Origin: Sphingobacterium gobiense
Lineage (GTDB): Bacteria; Bacteroidota; Bacteroidia; Sphingobacteriales; Sphingobacteriaceae
Length of the DNA: 64,000 nt
Direction: 5' to 3'
Assembly (NCBI RefSeq): GCF_002980575.1
Contig: NZ_PVBS01000001.1
Location: 1,922,001 to 1,986,000, forward strand
Shown piece after piece: positions 26,754 through 34,093 of this stretch. Every line of letters starts with the position of its first letter. The stretch's first letter is position 1. The translations under genes were made by a program, and so were the position numbers. The notes beneath the pieces were generated by a model. It did not search any database and was not told where the DNA came from. It saw only the letters and a list, made by a program, of their open reading frames with translations.

Positions 26754-26761
26754 TATCTTTG
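26754..26761 (+). promoter_or_regulatory. -7 box TATCTTTG of purH
   Basis: Perfect TAnnTTTG; predicts a leader of about 130 bases before purH. The -33 is only a T-run. Confidence 0.4.
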
Positions 26762-26784
26762 TCACTCCAAAAATAGAGCGATGA

Positions 26785-26863
26785 AATATCCATGTTTGCT
26801 ACTACACAAATGCGAATGAGTATAACCGAGCGTAGCGAGCTCTCCGTAGGAAATCTGGATATT
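26785..26863 (+). repeat. Palindrome-bounded element, copy 2, in the purH leader
   Basis: Arms AATATCCA (26785-26792) and TGGATATT (26856-26863) enclose a core with an 18-mer at 26824-26841 that matches the element at 3446-3512 in 16 of 18 positions. It lies between the purH -7 box and the start codon, so it would be transcribed. A 12-codon ORF (26781-26819) also lies in the leader and may be chance. Confidence 0.5.
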
Positions 26864-26896
26864 CCATATGGCCCTTAATAAATAATGTTTACACAT

Positions 26897-28423
26897 ATGA
26901 ATCATCCTGTTAAGATTAAAAATGCTCTGGTGTCGGTATACTACAAAGACAACTTAGCCCCCCTCATTAAACTACTGAATAAATACGGAGTTACTTTCTA
27001 CTCTACAGGCGGTACGGAAGCATTTATCCGTGAGCAAGGAGTCGACGTTGTCGCGGTAGAAGATTTGACTAGCTACCCTTCTATCTTAGGTGGCCGCGTA
27101 AAAACACTACATCCGAAAATATTTGGCGGCATATTAGCACGTCGACCATTAGCAGGCGATCAAGAACAGTTAGCACAATACGAAATTCCGGAAATTGACC
27201 TCGTCATAGTAGATCTATACCCCTTCGAAGAAACAGTGGCTTCTGGCGCTTCAGAGCAAGATATTATTGAAAAGATTGATATAGGTGGTATCTCTTTAAT
27301 CCGTGCTGCCGCGAAAAACTTCAACGACGTGGTTATTATCTCATCGAAAAGTGATTACCAAGAACTTGAAACTATCTTAGCTGCACAAGAGGGACAAACT
27401 ACTTTGGAACAGCGCAGAGAATTTTCGAAACGAGCTTTTAACACTTCGTCGCACTACGATACTGCAATTTTCAATTATTTCAATCAAGAAAATCCGCTTT
27501 CTGTTTTTAAGCAATCAGTTCAACGAGCACAAACACTGCGATACGGTGAAAACCCGCATCAAAAAGGAACTTTCTTCGGTGATTTGGACGCTATGTTCGA
27601 CAAGCTAAACGGGAAAGAGCTTTCTTACAACAATTTAGTGGATGTAGACGCAGCCGTTGCCATTATCGATGAGTTTAACGACCCTACATTCGCCATTCTA
27701 AAACATACAAATGCCTGCGGGGTAGCTTCACGGCCTACTACAAAACAAGCGTGGATTGATGCTTTGGCATGTGACCCTGTTTCGGCATTTGGAGGTGTAT
27801 TGATTACTAACGGAGAGATTGATAAAGAAACAGCGAACGAAATCAGTAACCTATTCTTTGAAGTACTTATTGCGCCTTCTTATACGGAGGATGCTCTAAG
27901 CGTATTGACATCAAAGAAAAACCGTATCATTTTAAAACGTAAAGATGTCCAGCTGCCTAAAGAACAGTTCAAAACGTTATTGAACGGCGTTATCGTACAG
28001 GACAAGGATCACACAGTAGAAGGTCCTGACGCGATGACAACAGTTACCGAAACCCAGCCAACAGCAGCGCAATTAAATGATCTGTATTTCGCGAATAAGA
28101 TTGTAAAGCATACCAAATCGAATACGATTGTTTTTGCCAAGAACAACACCTTGGTTGCGTCAGGTGTCGGACAAACATCACGCGTGGATGCGTTAAAACA
28201 AGCTATCGAAAAGGCACAATCTTTTGGTTTCGATATTAAAGGGAGTGTAATGGCCTCTGATGCCTTTTTCCCATTCCCCGACTGCGTTGAAATAGCGGGC
28301 GATGCAGGAGTAGCAGCGGTGTTACAACCCGGCGGTTCCATTAAAGATCAGCTGTCTATTGACATGGCCAATGAAAAGGGTGTGGCGATGGTCACAACCG
28401 GTGTAAGACATTTTAAGCACTAG
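26897..28423 (+). CDS. purH: Bifunctional AICAR transformylase / IMP cyclohydrolase
   Basis: 508 residues from the ATG at 26897; an ATG at 26885 adds four residues. The N-terminal MGS-like IMP cyclohydrolase part (residues 1-~200) shows VSVYYKDNL, YSTGGTEAF and LHPKIFGGIL. The AICAR transformylase part has RYGENPHQKG, the catalytic KHTNACGVA and DAFFPFPDCVEIA. It carries out the last two steps of IMP synthesis. The leader contains the palindromic element, so post-transcriptional control is possible but unproven. Confidence 0.96.
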   Translation: MNHPVKIKNALVSVYYKDNLAPLIKLLNKYGVTFYSTGGTEAFIREQGVDVVAVEDLTSYPSILGGRVKTLHPKIFGGILARRPLAGDQEQLAQYEIPEIDLVIVDLYPFEETVASGASEQDIIEKIDIGGISLIRAAAKNFNDVVIISSKSDYQELETILAAQEGQTTLEQRREFSKRAFNTSSHYDTAIFNYFNQENPLSVFKQSVQRAQTLRYGENPHQKGTFFGDLDAMFDKLNGKELSYNNLVDVDAAVAIIDEFNDPTFAILKHTNACGVASRPTTKQAWIDALACDPVSAFGGVLITNGEIDKETANEISNLFFEVLIAPSYTEDALSVLTSKKNRIILKRKDVQLPKEQFKTLLNGVIVQDKDHTVEGPDAMTTVTETQPTAAQLNDLYFANKIVKHTKSNTIVFAKNNTLVASGVGQTSRVDALKQAIEKAQSFGFDIKGSVMASDAFFPFPDCVEIAGDAGVAAVLQPGGSIKDQLSIDMANEKGVAMVTTGVRHFKH

Positions 28424-28436
28424 ATAGATTATTTAG

Positions 28437-28461
28437 GGCGGTGCATGGCTATTGCACCGCC
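28437..28461. terminator. Bidirectional hairpin between purH and the exonuclease gene
   Basis: Perfect 9-bp stem GGCGGTGCA / TGCACCGCC, 7-base loop, followed by ATTTT on the plus strand. Confidence 0.65.
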
Positions 28462-28465
28462 GATT

Positions 28466-29422
28466 TTACGTAGCCGATAGGATATCCCGGACAATAAGTT
28501 TTCCGTCGAAATGTTTTTTTAAATATTTCCCGTCCCCATGGATTGTCCATATCTGTTTCGGATGTACTTTGTCAATGAAATACAAAATATCCTTCCAGTC
28601 GACATGATCAGAAATATATAACTCAATGTCATTTTGCTTTTGCAACCGTTCCCAACCGGAGGCGAATGCCCTCAATACATTTTTTGCTTTAAAATAACTG
28701 TTGAACGTAAGCGGAGGCACCAAATATATTTTGTTGGTACTCCCGTCTTTCATCGCTTTGCGATTATATAAAGTATAGCGAAGTGCTTTGTAACCCAACT
28801 CATTATATAGTTTATGAACAGCATACATCTTATGGTGCACCAACACTTCTCTTTCCGGCAGCAAATCGTTAATCAACGCCGTTAGCCGTTGCGCTTTGCC
28901 TAATGCATAACATCCAAGCATAATATTGCTTGGTTTATCCTTTAACTTTAAAATCTCTTTTTTGACGTCCGGATGGAATACGGCGGGATTCGCAAAGGTC
29001 GACTCGGTGATTAGCACATCAGCTTTTGACAATACAACCGGTTCACAAGTGGCATCTTCCTGTAATTTATAGTCTCCAGTATACAAATACTTCACCCCTT
29101 GATATTCCATCAAAACCTGTGCAGAGCCTAATATATGCCCGGCAGGAAAAAAAGTAATATGTACATCCCCTAACGAAAAAGTACTTCCGAATGTTATCAC
29201 TTCAAGACTATTTACCACCATTTTCGGGAACTTATTTTTCATAAATGCGAATGTGGCTGCCGTGGCGTACATTTTTTGATGCCCATTGGTGGCATGATCA
29301 CCGTGTGCATGCGATATGATATTTTTTGCAACGGGGTGCATTGCATCTATATAAAAGTTTCCATATCGACAATAGTAGCCTATATCATCTCTTACTAAAA
29401 AATCATCCAAAATCTCATTCAT
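28466..29422 (-). CDS. Metallo-beta-lactamase/beta-CASP exonuclease-like protein
   Basis: 318 residues. The MBL metal motif HAHGDH (H38, H40, D42, H43) follows YCRYGNFYIDAMHPV, which is close to the start of the ligase-associated DNA exonuclease family (TIGR04122-like). Further metal ligands are in FPAGHILGSAQVL and YTGDYKLQED, and the C-terminal WTIHGDGKYL supplies the last His. The usual neighbouring ATP-dependent DNA ligase gene is absent. It overlaps coaE by 4 bp, so the two are coupled. Confidence 0.8.
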   Translation of the reverse strand: MNEILDDFLVRDDIGYYCRYGNFYIDAMHPVAKNIISHAHGDHATNGHQKMYATAATFAFMKNKFPKMVVNSLEVITFGSTFSLGDVHITFFPAGHILGSAQVLMEYQGVKYLYTGDYKLQEDATCEPVVLSKADVLITESTFANPAVFHPDVKKEILKLKDKPSNIMLGCYALGKAQRLTALINDLLPEREVLVHHKMYAVHKLYNELGYKALRYTLYNRKAMKDGSTNKIYLVPPLTFNSYFKAKNVLRAFASGWERLQKQNDIELYISDHVDWKDILYFIDKVHPKQIWTIHGDGKYLKKHFDGKLIVRDILSAT

Positions 29423-30015
29423 ACTTTTCGCCCTTCTAGAAACTGGCTGTGTAACGGTAATATCTGCGGGAGTAGGGGGATTGAGCCGTCATTTATAATT
29501 GTAAAATCAGCAAGTTTTTGCTTCTCTTCGTCAGGTAGTTGTTTATTTATACGGTCTAACACTTCTTCTCTAGTTACCGCATCCCGTTGCATAACACGCG
29601 CTATACGTATGGCTATTGGTGCAGTAATCAGAACAGTATAATCCAGCTTTTTATATGAGCCGCTTTCAAAAAGCAGGGCTGCTTCTTTCAATGAATACGG
29701 AAAAGTCTGCGATATTGTCCATTCTTCTCCGTGTTGAATCACAATAGGATGCACAATAGCATTCAGTTTATCCAATTTATCTTTATCTCGAAACACTTGT
29801 GAGGCCAAGTAACCACGGTTCAAACGGCCTTCTATATCATAAACCTCCTTACCGAATTCCGATATCAACGCGTCTATGATAGCTGGATTCGTATTCATCA
29901 ATTCCTTCGCTTCGTTATCCGCATCGTAAAATGGTACTCCTAGCGCTTTGAAGACTTTCGCTATGTAGCTCTTTCCTGAACCTATTCCTCCAGTAATACC
30001 AATCTTCAACCCCAT
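29419..30015 (-). CDS. coaE: Dephospho-CoA kinase
   Basis: 198 residues. It phosphorylates dephospho-CoA, the last step of CoA synthesis. The P-loop GGIGSGKSYIAKVF is at residues 9-22, with the substrate motif FYDADNEAK and the LID-region Arg in RVMQRDAVTREEVLDRI. It is 1 bp after the ybbR-like gene, in the common Bacteroidota order nusB-DUF1573-yajC-ybbR-coaE. Confidence 0.95.
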   Translation of the reverse strand: MGLKIGITGGIGSGKSYIAKVFKALGVPFYDADNEAKELMNTNPAIIDALISEFGKEVYDIEGRLNRGYLASQVFRDKDKLDKLNAIVHPIVIQHGEEWTISQTFPYSLKEAALLFESGSYKKLDYTVLITAPIAIRIARVMQRDAVTREEVLDRINKQLPDEEKQKLADFTIINDGSIPLLPQILPLHSQFLEGRKV

Positions 30016-30016
30016 A

Positions 30017-31006
30017 TTATCTCCTTACAAAAAAATCAACATTTTGCGGTTCAATACTAATCACCTTACAATGTTCAGGGATTTGCGTTAAAATTACAGG
30101 TAGATTCTGTACCTTATTTCTTTCCCAATTTTCCATATCTACGATAGCTTCAAAATTCCGTGACGACCATTTGTTATAATCTTTCAACGATACCAGAAAC
30201 GTAACTTTAATCTTGCTTGGTAAGGTACGAACCGAAGTATACCGCGAAGCATTCTCCACTTTGAGTGGGAGCTCGATCACCTTTTCCGTGATTTCCCCTA
30301 CCGGAATAGTAATCTCTGAAAACGTAGGATAAATCGTTATGTTGTTTTTTTGATGTTTATTTAAATAAGCAATCGTGCGAATATCTGTTGCTACCTCTGC
30401 ACCTCGGATCGTGTCAGTTTCCAAATAATCTATATTGGCAACATCCTCCAATGGACCTGTGACCGTCACATACTCGGGATTAGCCCGCATGTCACCAATG
30501 ATGCCGTACTGCTTTTTAAAGTGGATATCGTATAGTGGGCGGATGGGCACTTTTCTTTGCGTCTGTTTAGAAAAGTCAAAGTACAACGTATCTGGTATCA
30601 CACCTATCACTTGATTATCTGCAGGAAATTGTCGGTTAATGTATCCTAATTGATTCGCAAACACAATATAGTTCCTCGTTCTCAATCCGCTTAAATCCAC
30701 CTGCACATGTGGCGTATCAGGGCGCAGTCTTTTCATGAACATCTTCCAACCGCTCATTCTCATCCGGATGCTGACTGTATCTGATTGTAATGGATGAAAT
30801 GCTTTGCTTTCCGGAATATTCACGTACGAAATACCCGCATCGATACGAAATGTTTGCTCGGTAGATACCGCAAATAATAACCACGCAATAAACGAAATAC
30901 CCAAACACCGCAAAAATATTGCGATTTTTCGACGTTTTATCTTCGTGATGCGGGGTTGTATCATAACGACAAAAATAATGATTTTTTTATTGTCCTTTTT
31001 ATCCAT
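30017..31006 (-). CDS. YbbR-like domain protein
   Basis: 329 residues. An N-terminal anchor (FLRCLGISFIAWLLFAVS, after the basic KIKRRK) is followed by extracytoplasmic YbbR-type beta repeats, for example ANPEYVTVTGPLEDVANIDYLET. In Firmicutes YbbR (CdaR) controls the c-di-AMP cyclase CdaA; no cdaA is in the window. An alternative start at 30964 (MIQPRITK) would drop 14 residues. A terminator separates it from yajC, and a small CCCAT/ATGGG hairpin lies just before the start. Confidence 0.85.
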   Translation of the reverse strand: MDKKDNKKIIIFVVMIQPRITKIKRRKIAIFLRCLGISFIAWLLFAVSTEQTFRIDAGISYVNIPESKAFHPLQSDTVSIRMRMSGWKMFMKRLRPDTPHVQVDLSGLRTRNYIVFANQLGYINRQFPADNQVIGVIPDTLYFDFSKQTQRKVPIRPLYDIHFKKQYGIIGDMRANPEYVTVTGPLEDVANIDYLETDTIRGAEVATDIRTIAYLNKHQKNNITIYPTFSEITIPVGEITEKVIELPLKVENASRYTSVRTLPSKIKVTFLVSLKDYNKWSSRNFEAIVDMENWERNKVQNLPVILTQIPEHCKVISIEPQNVDFFVRR

Positions 31007-31058
31007 GAGTACCCATATTTATGGGAATGGATAAGCACCTGGTTTTAGAAAAAGGGGC

Positions 31059-31091
31059 AAAAAAAAGCGACCTGTGCTCAGATCGCTTTTT
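31059..31091 (-). terminator. Terminator after yajC
   Basis: Minus-strand stem AAAAAGCGA / TCGCTTTTT (31062-31070 and 31083-31091) followed by a run of T. Confidence 0.75.
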
Positions 31092-31109
31092 ACTTAAGTT
31101 CCTACTGCC

Positions 31110-31430
31110 TTATTTCTTTACAGTTTCACCGTTAGCTGCTTTGGATGCATCTAATGCTACAGCAGATTTATCGAAACGGATTTTCACACCTGAACCAACA
31201 TCTACAAGAAACGTCGTTTCACTAACCTCTACAATACGTCCGTGAATACCCGCTGTAGTCACAATTTTTGAATTCACGCCTAATTCCTCGATATATTTTT
31301 TATGGTCCTTTTGTTTCTTCATCTGTGGTCTGATCATGAAGAAATAAAATACTACAACAATTAGAATCATAGGTAGGAAGCTCATTAATCCACTGCCTCC
31401 GGGTGTCGCTTGCAATAACGTAGTTATCAT
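31110..31430 (-). CDS. yajC: Preprotein translocase subunit YajC
   Basis: 106 residues. One TM helix (MILIVVVFYFFMIRPQMKKQKDHKKYIEEL) carries the diagnostic FMIRPQMKKQK motif; the small cytoplasmic domain reads KIVTTAGIHGRIVEVSE. It associates with SecDF at the Sec translocon. It is 57 bp after the DUF1573 gene in the nusB cluster. Confidence 0.93.
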   Translation of the reverse strand: MITTLLQATPGGSGLMSFLPMILIVVVFYFFMIRPQMKKQKDHKKYIEELGVNSKIVTTAGIHGRIVEVSETTFLVDVGSGVKIRFDKSAVALDASKAANGETVKK

Positions 31431-31487
31431 ATTATATATAAAATTAAAAGTTACAATATTATTTTTTCACTAAAAGCATATTTATTC

Positions 31488-31922
31488 TTATTTCGGTAAG
31501 ACCTCACCCTTCAATTGAATGGTGGTGACACGATTGTCAGCATTGGAAACAATCGTCACGATTTTTTGCTGTTTACCTACTTGCCCGTTACTATCAAAAC
31601 TTACTTTTACCTCGCCAGATTTCCCAGGAAGAACAGGCGTTTGCGTGTACGATGGTGTTGTACAACCGCACGATGCAGAAACTTGCGACAAGATGACGGG
31701 CGCTGTCCCCGTGTTCGTGTAAGTATATATCTTTTCTACTATTTCGCCTTCTTTCACTTCTCCAAAATCAAAAACAGATTCATCGAATTCAACTTTGCCT
31801 CCTTTAGCAGATTCATTAACTGTCGTATCTACCGTTTCTGCATCTTTGTTAGCAGAATTTCCGCAAGAAACCATAGTAGTTAATGCGGCACAAATAAAAA
31901 AAGAATTAATTATATTCATCAT
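31488..31922 (-). CDS. DUF1573 lipoprotein
   Basis: 144 residues. A lipoprotein signal ends TTMVSCGN; after an acidic linker comes a single Ig-like DUF1573 domain (FDFGEVKEGEIVEKIYTYTNTG, then SASCGCTTPSYTQTPVLPG). The CGCT motif is typical of this family. The function is unknown; it is a conserved neighbour of nusB and yajC in Bacteroidota. It starts 1 bp after nusB. Confidence 0.9.
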   Translation of the reverse strand: MMNIINSFFICAALTTMVSCGNSANKDAETVDTTVNESAKGGKVEFDESVFDFGEVKEGEIVEKIYTYTNTGTAPVILSQVSASCGCTTPSYTQTPVLPGKSGEVKVSFDSNGQVGKQQKIVTIVSNADNRVTTIQLKGEVLPK

Positions 31923-31923
31923 A

Positions 31924-32871
31924 TTAACCTTTAAGTCCTCTACCTGTTTTTTGGATACGCCCTTGCTGTGTTAGCTCCGCGAATATTTTATCTAAAATTC
32001 CGTTGATAAATGTATTACTCTTTGACGTGCTAAATGCCTTTGAGAGCTCAATATATTCATTGATCGTAACTTTCACTGGAATCGTTGGAAAATTAATTAA
32101 CTCACAAATCGCCATACGCATCAATAGCGTATCGACTAAAGCTATACGATCGGCTTCCCAATTCTTTGTTTTAACAGATATCAACTGCTGATATTCAGCC
32201 CCATATCGAATAGTCTGCTTTAAGAGCTCCACGATAAATTCCCGATCCTCATCCCAACTAGGCGTTAAATCCGCCAATTTGTTTTGTCCCGGATTTTCAC
32301 TACTGAAGTTTTTGAACGTTTTAGCTATCATAGCTTGTAACACTTCTTTGTCCACAGGCCAGTTGATAAATTTTGTTTCGAAAGCTTGCTCAATTTCAGG
32401 CGACTTCAAGATCACTTTTTTAAAGATAAACTTGATAATATCTTTCTCTGCCGCAATAGATCTATCTTCTTGCTGCAGGTAAGCCATATATTCTGGTGAT
32501 CCTTTCAATTGCGCGAAGATAGAACGTACTATTTCGGGATCGAACGTCCAAGAAACCTTATATTTCTTTACGTTTTCCAGGTAACTTCTGTTTTGCCGAA
32601 GAGACTCTATAAAACTATTACTATTTAATTTCGTCGTATAGATCTTATCCGTTTCGGTTGGTAAAAATTTATTGGCTCTCCCCTCCGCATCGATTAGTAC
32701 GTATTCCGCAACTTCGTCAAGCAGATTCAATGTCCAAATATACATCTGGTTAACTTCGTCAACACTTGTTAAGAGTATCTTTTCGAAATCTTTCACTTGT
32801 TTATCCTGAGATAAACTAAACGCATATAGCGTCTGCATAACTTTCACCCTAAGGTGCCTTCTATTAAGCAT
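31924..32871 (-). CDS. nusB: Transcription antitermination factor NusB (long Bacteroidota form)
   Basis: 315 residues, about twice the E. coli length. The start RRHLRVKVMQTLYAF is the NusB RNA-binding helix. The conserved C-terminal part is IRYGAEYQQLI, then ADRIALVDTLLMRMAICELINFPTIPVKVTINEYIELSKAFST, with INGILDKIF near the end. The extra middle region (about residues 60-200) is usual for this phylum. NusB works with NusE on boxA of rRNA transcripts. Confidence 0.93.
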   Translation of the reverse strand: MLNRRHLRVKVMQTLYAFSLSQDKQVKDFEKILLTSVDEVNQMYIWTLNLLDEVAEYVLIDAEGRANKFLPTETDKIYTTKLNSNSFIESLRQNRSYLENVKKYKVSWTFDPEIVRSIFAQLKGSPEYMAYLQQEDRSIAAEKDIIKFIFKKVILKSPEIEQAFETKFINWPVDKEVLQAMIAKTFKNFSSENPGQNKLADLTPSWDEDREFIVELLKQTIRYGAEYQQLISVKTKNWEADRIALVDTLLMRMAICELINFPTIPVKVTINEYIELSKAFSTSKSNTFINGILDKIFAELTQQGRIQKTGRGLKG

Positions 32872-32933
32872 AATTTAATTTAAAGAACGATTGTATATAA
32901 ATAAGAACGTATTATACTTTTCCACGCTTTACG

Positions 32934-34004
32934 CTATTTAATTTTCTTGATGTCAAATATACGCTTTTCCGCCAATTGTTTTGCAGCTTCGTGTGTGGTA
33001 ATATCATCTTCAATGGATTTTTGAATGACATGACGGGTTGCATTATAGATATTTTTAATCAATGCTTCTGTACGTTCATTCCCATATCCCTCTAGCTCAG
33101 AATAACAACTAATTAACGCACCTGCGTTAATCAAAAAATCGGGTGTATATAAAATATCCCGTTCTTTAAGCAACCTATTCGTTTCCCCCACTTCTTTCAG
33201 CTGATTATTGGCAGACCCGGCGATAATGCGACAACGCATACGGGGCACTGTTTCGGGGTTCACGGTGCCTCCCAATGCGCACGGCGCATAAACATCGGCA
33301 TCAAGCTCGAAACTAGTCGAATAGGTAATTGGCTCCGCTTTATATTTTGCTGCTATTTTCATCTTGCGCTCTTCGGTCATGTCCGACACGTAAACACGTG
33401 CGTTTTCTGCGCGTAACATAGCCACCAATTGCTCTCCAACGCCCCCTACACCCTGTACCGCAATTTTTCGTCCCGCCAGTCCGTCATCTCCATATAACTC
33501 CTTGATCGCTGCTTTGATACCATAAAAAACTCCTCGCGCCGCAAAAATTGTAGTGTCTCCTCCTCCATTTAAAGAGGCCGGCAAACCAACTACATAGTCT
33601 GTCTCGGACAACATATATTCCAAGTCTTTCTGCGTCGTACCAATATCCGTCGAAGCGATAAAATTTCCATTAAGTCCTTCTATGAACTTTCCGAATCGAC
33701 GCATTAAAACTTCTGTTTTTTCTGTTCTATGATTACCAATAATAATCGCACTCCCCCCTCCCAGATTAAGCCCAGCTAACGAAGCTTTATAGGTAATTGC
33801 TTCTGATAGACGTAATGCGTCATCAACAGCATCTGTTAAAGACTCATAAGGCAACATGCGAACACCTCCAATCGCAGGACCTAATGTTGTATCGTGAATG
33901 GCTACAATCGCTTGCAAGCTTACCGCTTTATCTTGGCAGAAAAATAAGTTTTGATGACCAGAAATGGCCATCTTTTCGAAAACAGAAGAATCGTTTACCT
34001 CCAT
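32934..34004 (-). CDS. Leucine/Glu/Phe/Val dehydrogenase homologue lacking the catalytic lysine
   Basis: 356 residues from the ATG at 34004; the longer frame to 34094 would overlap the divergent ABC gene and the promoters. The fold is clear: GPAIGGVRM, ITYKASLAGLNLGGG, NAD site AVQGVGGVGEQLV and YAPCALGGTVNPETV. Against Bacillus leucine dehydrogenase, the substrate Lys68 is kept (K73) and Asp115 is kept (D120), but the catalytic Lys80 is S85 (codon AGT, 33750-33752). The usual SPV segment is replaced by TTI. It may be inactive, altered in reaction, or regulatory. Confidence 0.85.
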   Translation of the reverse strand: MEVNDSSVFEKMAISGHQNLFFCQDKAVSLQAIVAIHDTTLGPAIGGVRMLPYESLTDAVDDALRLSEAITYKASLAGLNLGGGSAIIIGNHRTEKTEVLMRRFGKFIEGLNGNFIASTDIGTTQKDLEYMLSETDYVVGLPASLNGGGDTTIFAARGVFYGIKAAIKELYGDDGLAGRKIAVQGVGGVGEQLVAMLRAENARVYVSDMTEERKMKIAAKYKAEPITYSTSFELDADVYAPCALGGTVNPETVPRMRCRIIAGSANNQLKEVGETNRLLKERDILYTPDFLINAGALISCYSELEGYGNERTEALIKNIYNATRHVIQKSIEDDITTHEAAKQLAEKRIFDIKKIK

Positions 34005-34045
34005 AATATTGCTTAAACGCTGTATATTAATTCTTTTTGCTTCTG

Positions 34046-34053
34046 CAAAAGTA
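34046..34053 (-). promoter_or_regulatory. -7 box TACTTTTG for the dehydrogenase homologue
   Basis: Minus-strand TAnnTTTG, 41 bases before the ATG at 34004. It supports the shorter start. Confidence 0.4.
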
Positions 34054-34079
34054 GGGAATATTTTTTCAAATTTTAGCCT

Positions 34080-34087
34080 TACATTTG
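34080..34087 (+). promoter_or_regulatory. -7 box TACATTTG for the ABC exporter
   Basis: Ends 6 bases before the ATG at 34094; a TTG start at 34085 would lie inside this box and is rejected. Confidence 0.45.
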
Positions 34088-34093
34088 TTCTCA

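Noticed and set aside
31010..31024. Small CCCAT/ATGGG hairpin just before the ybbR-like start
   Set aside because: Only five base pairs with no conserved neighbours; likely chance.
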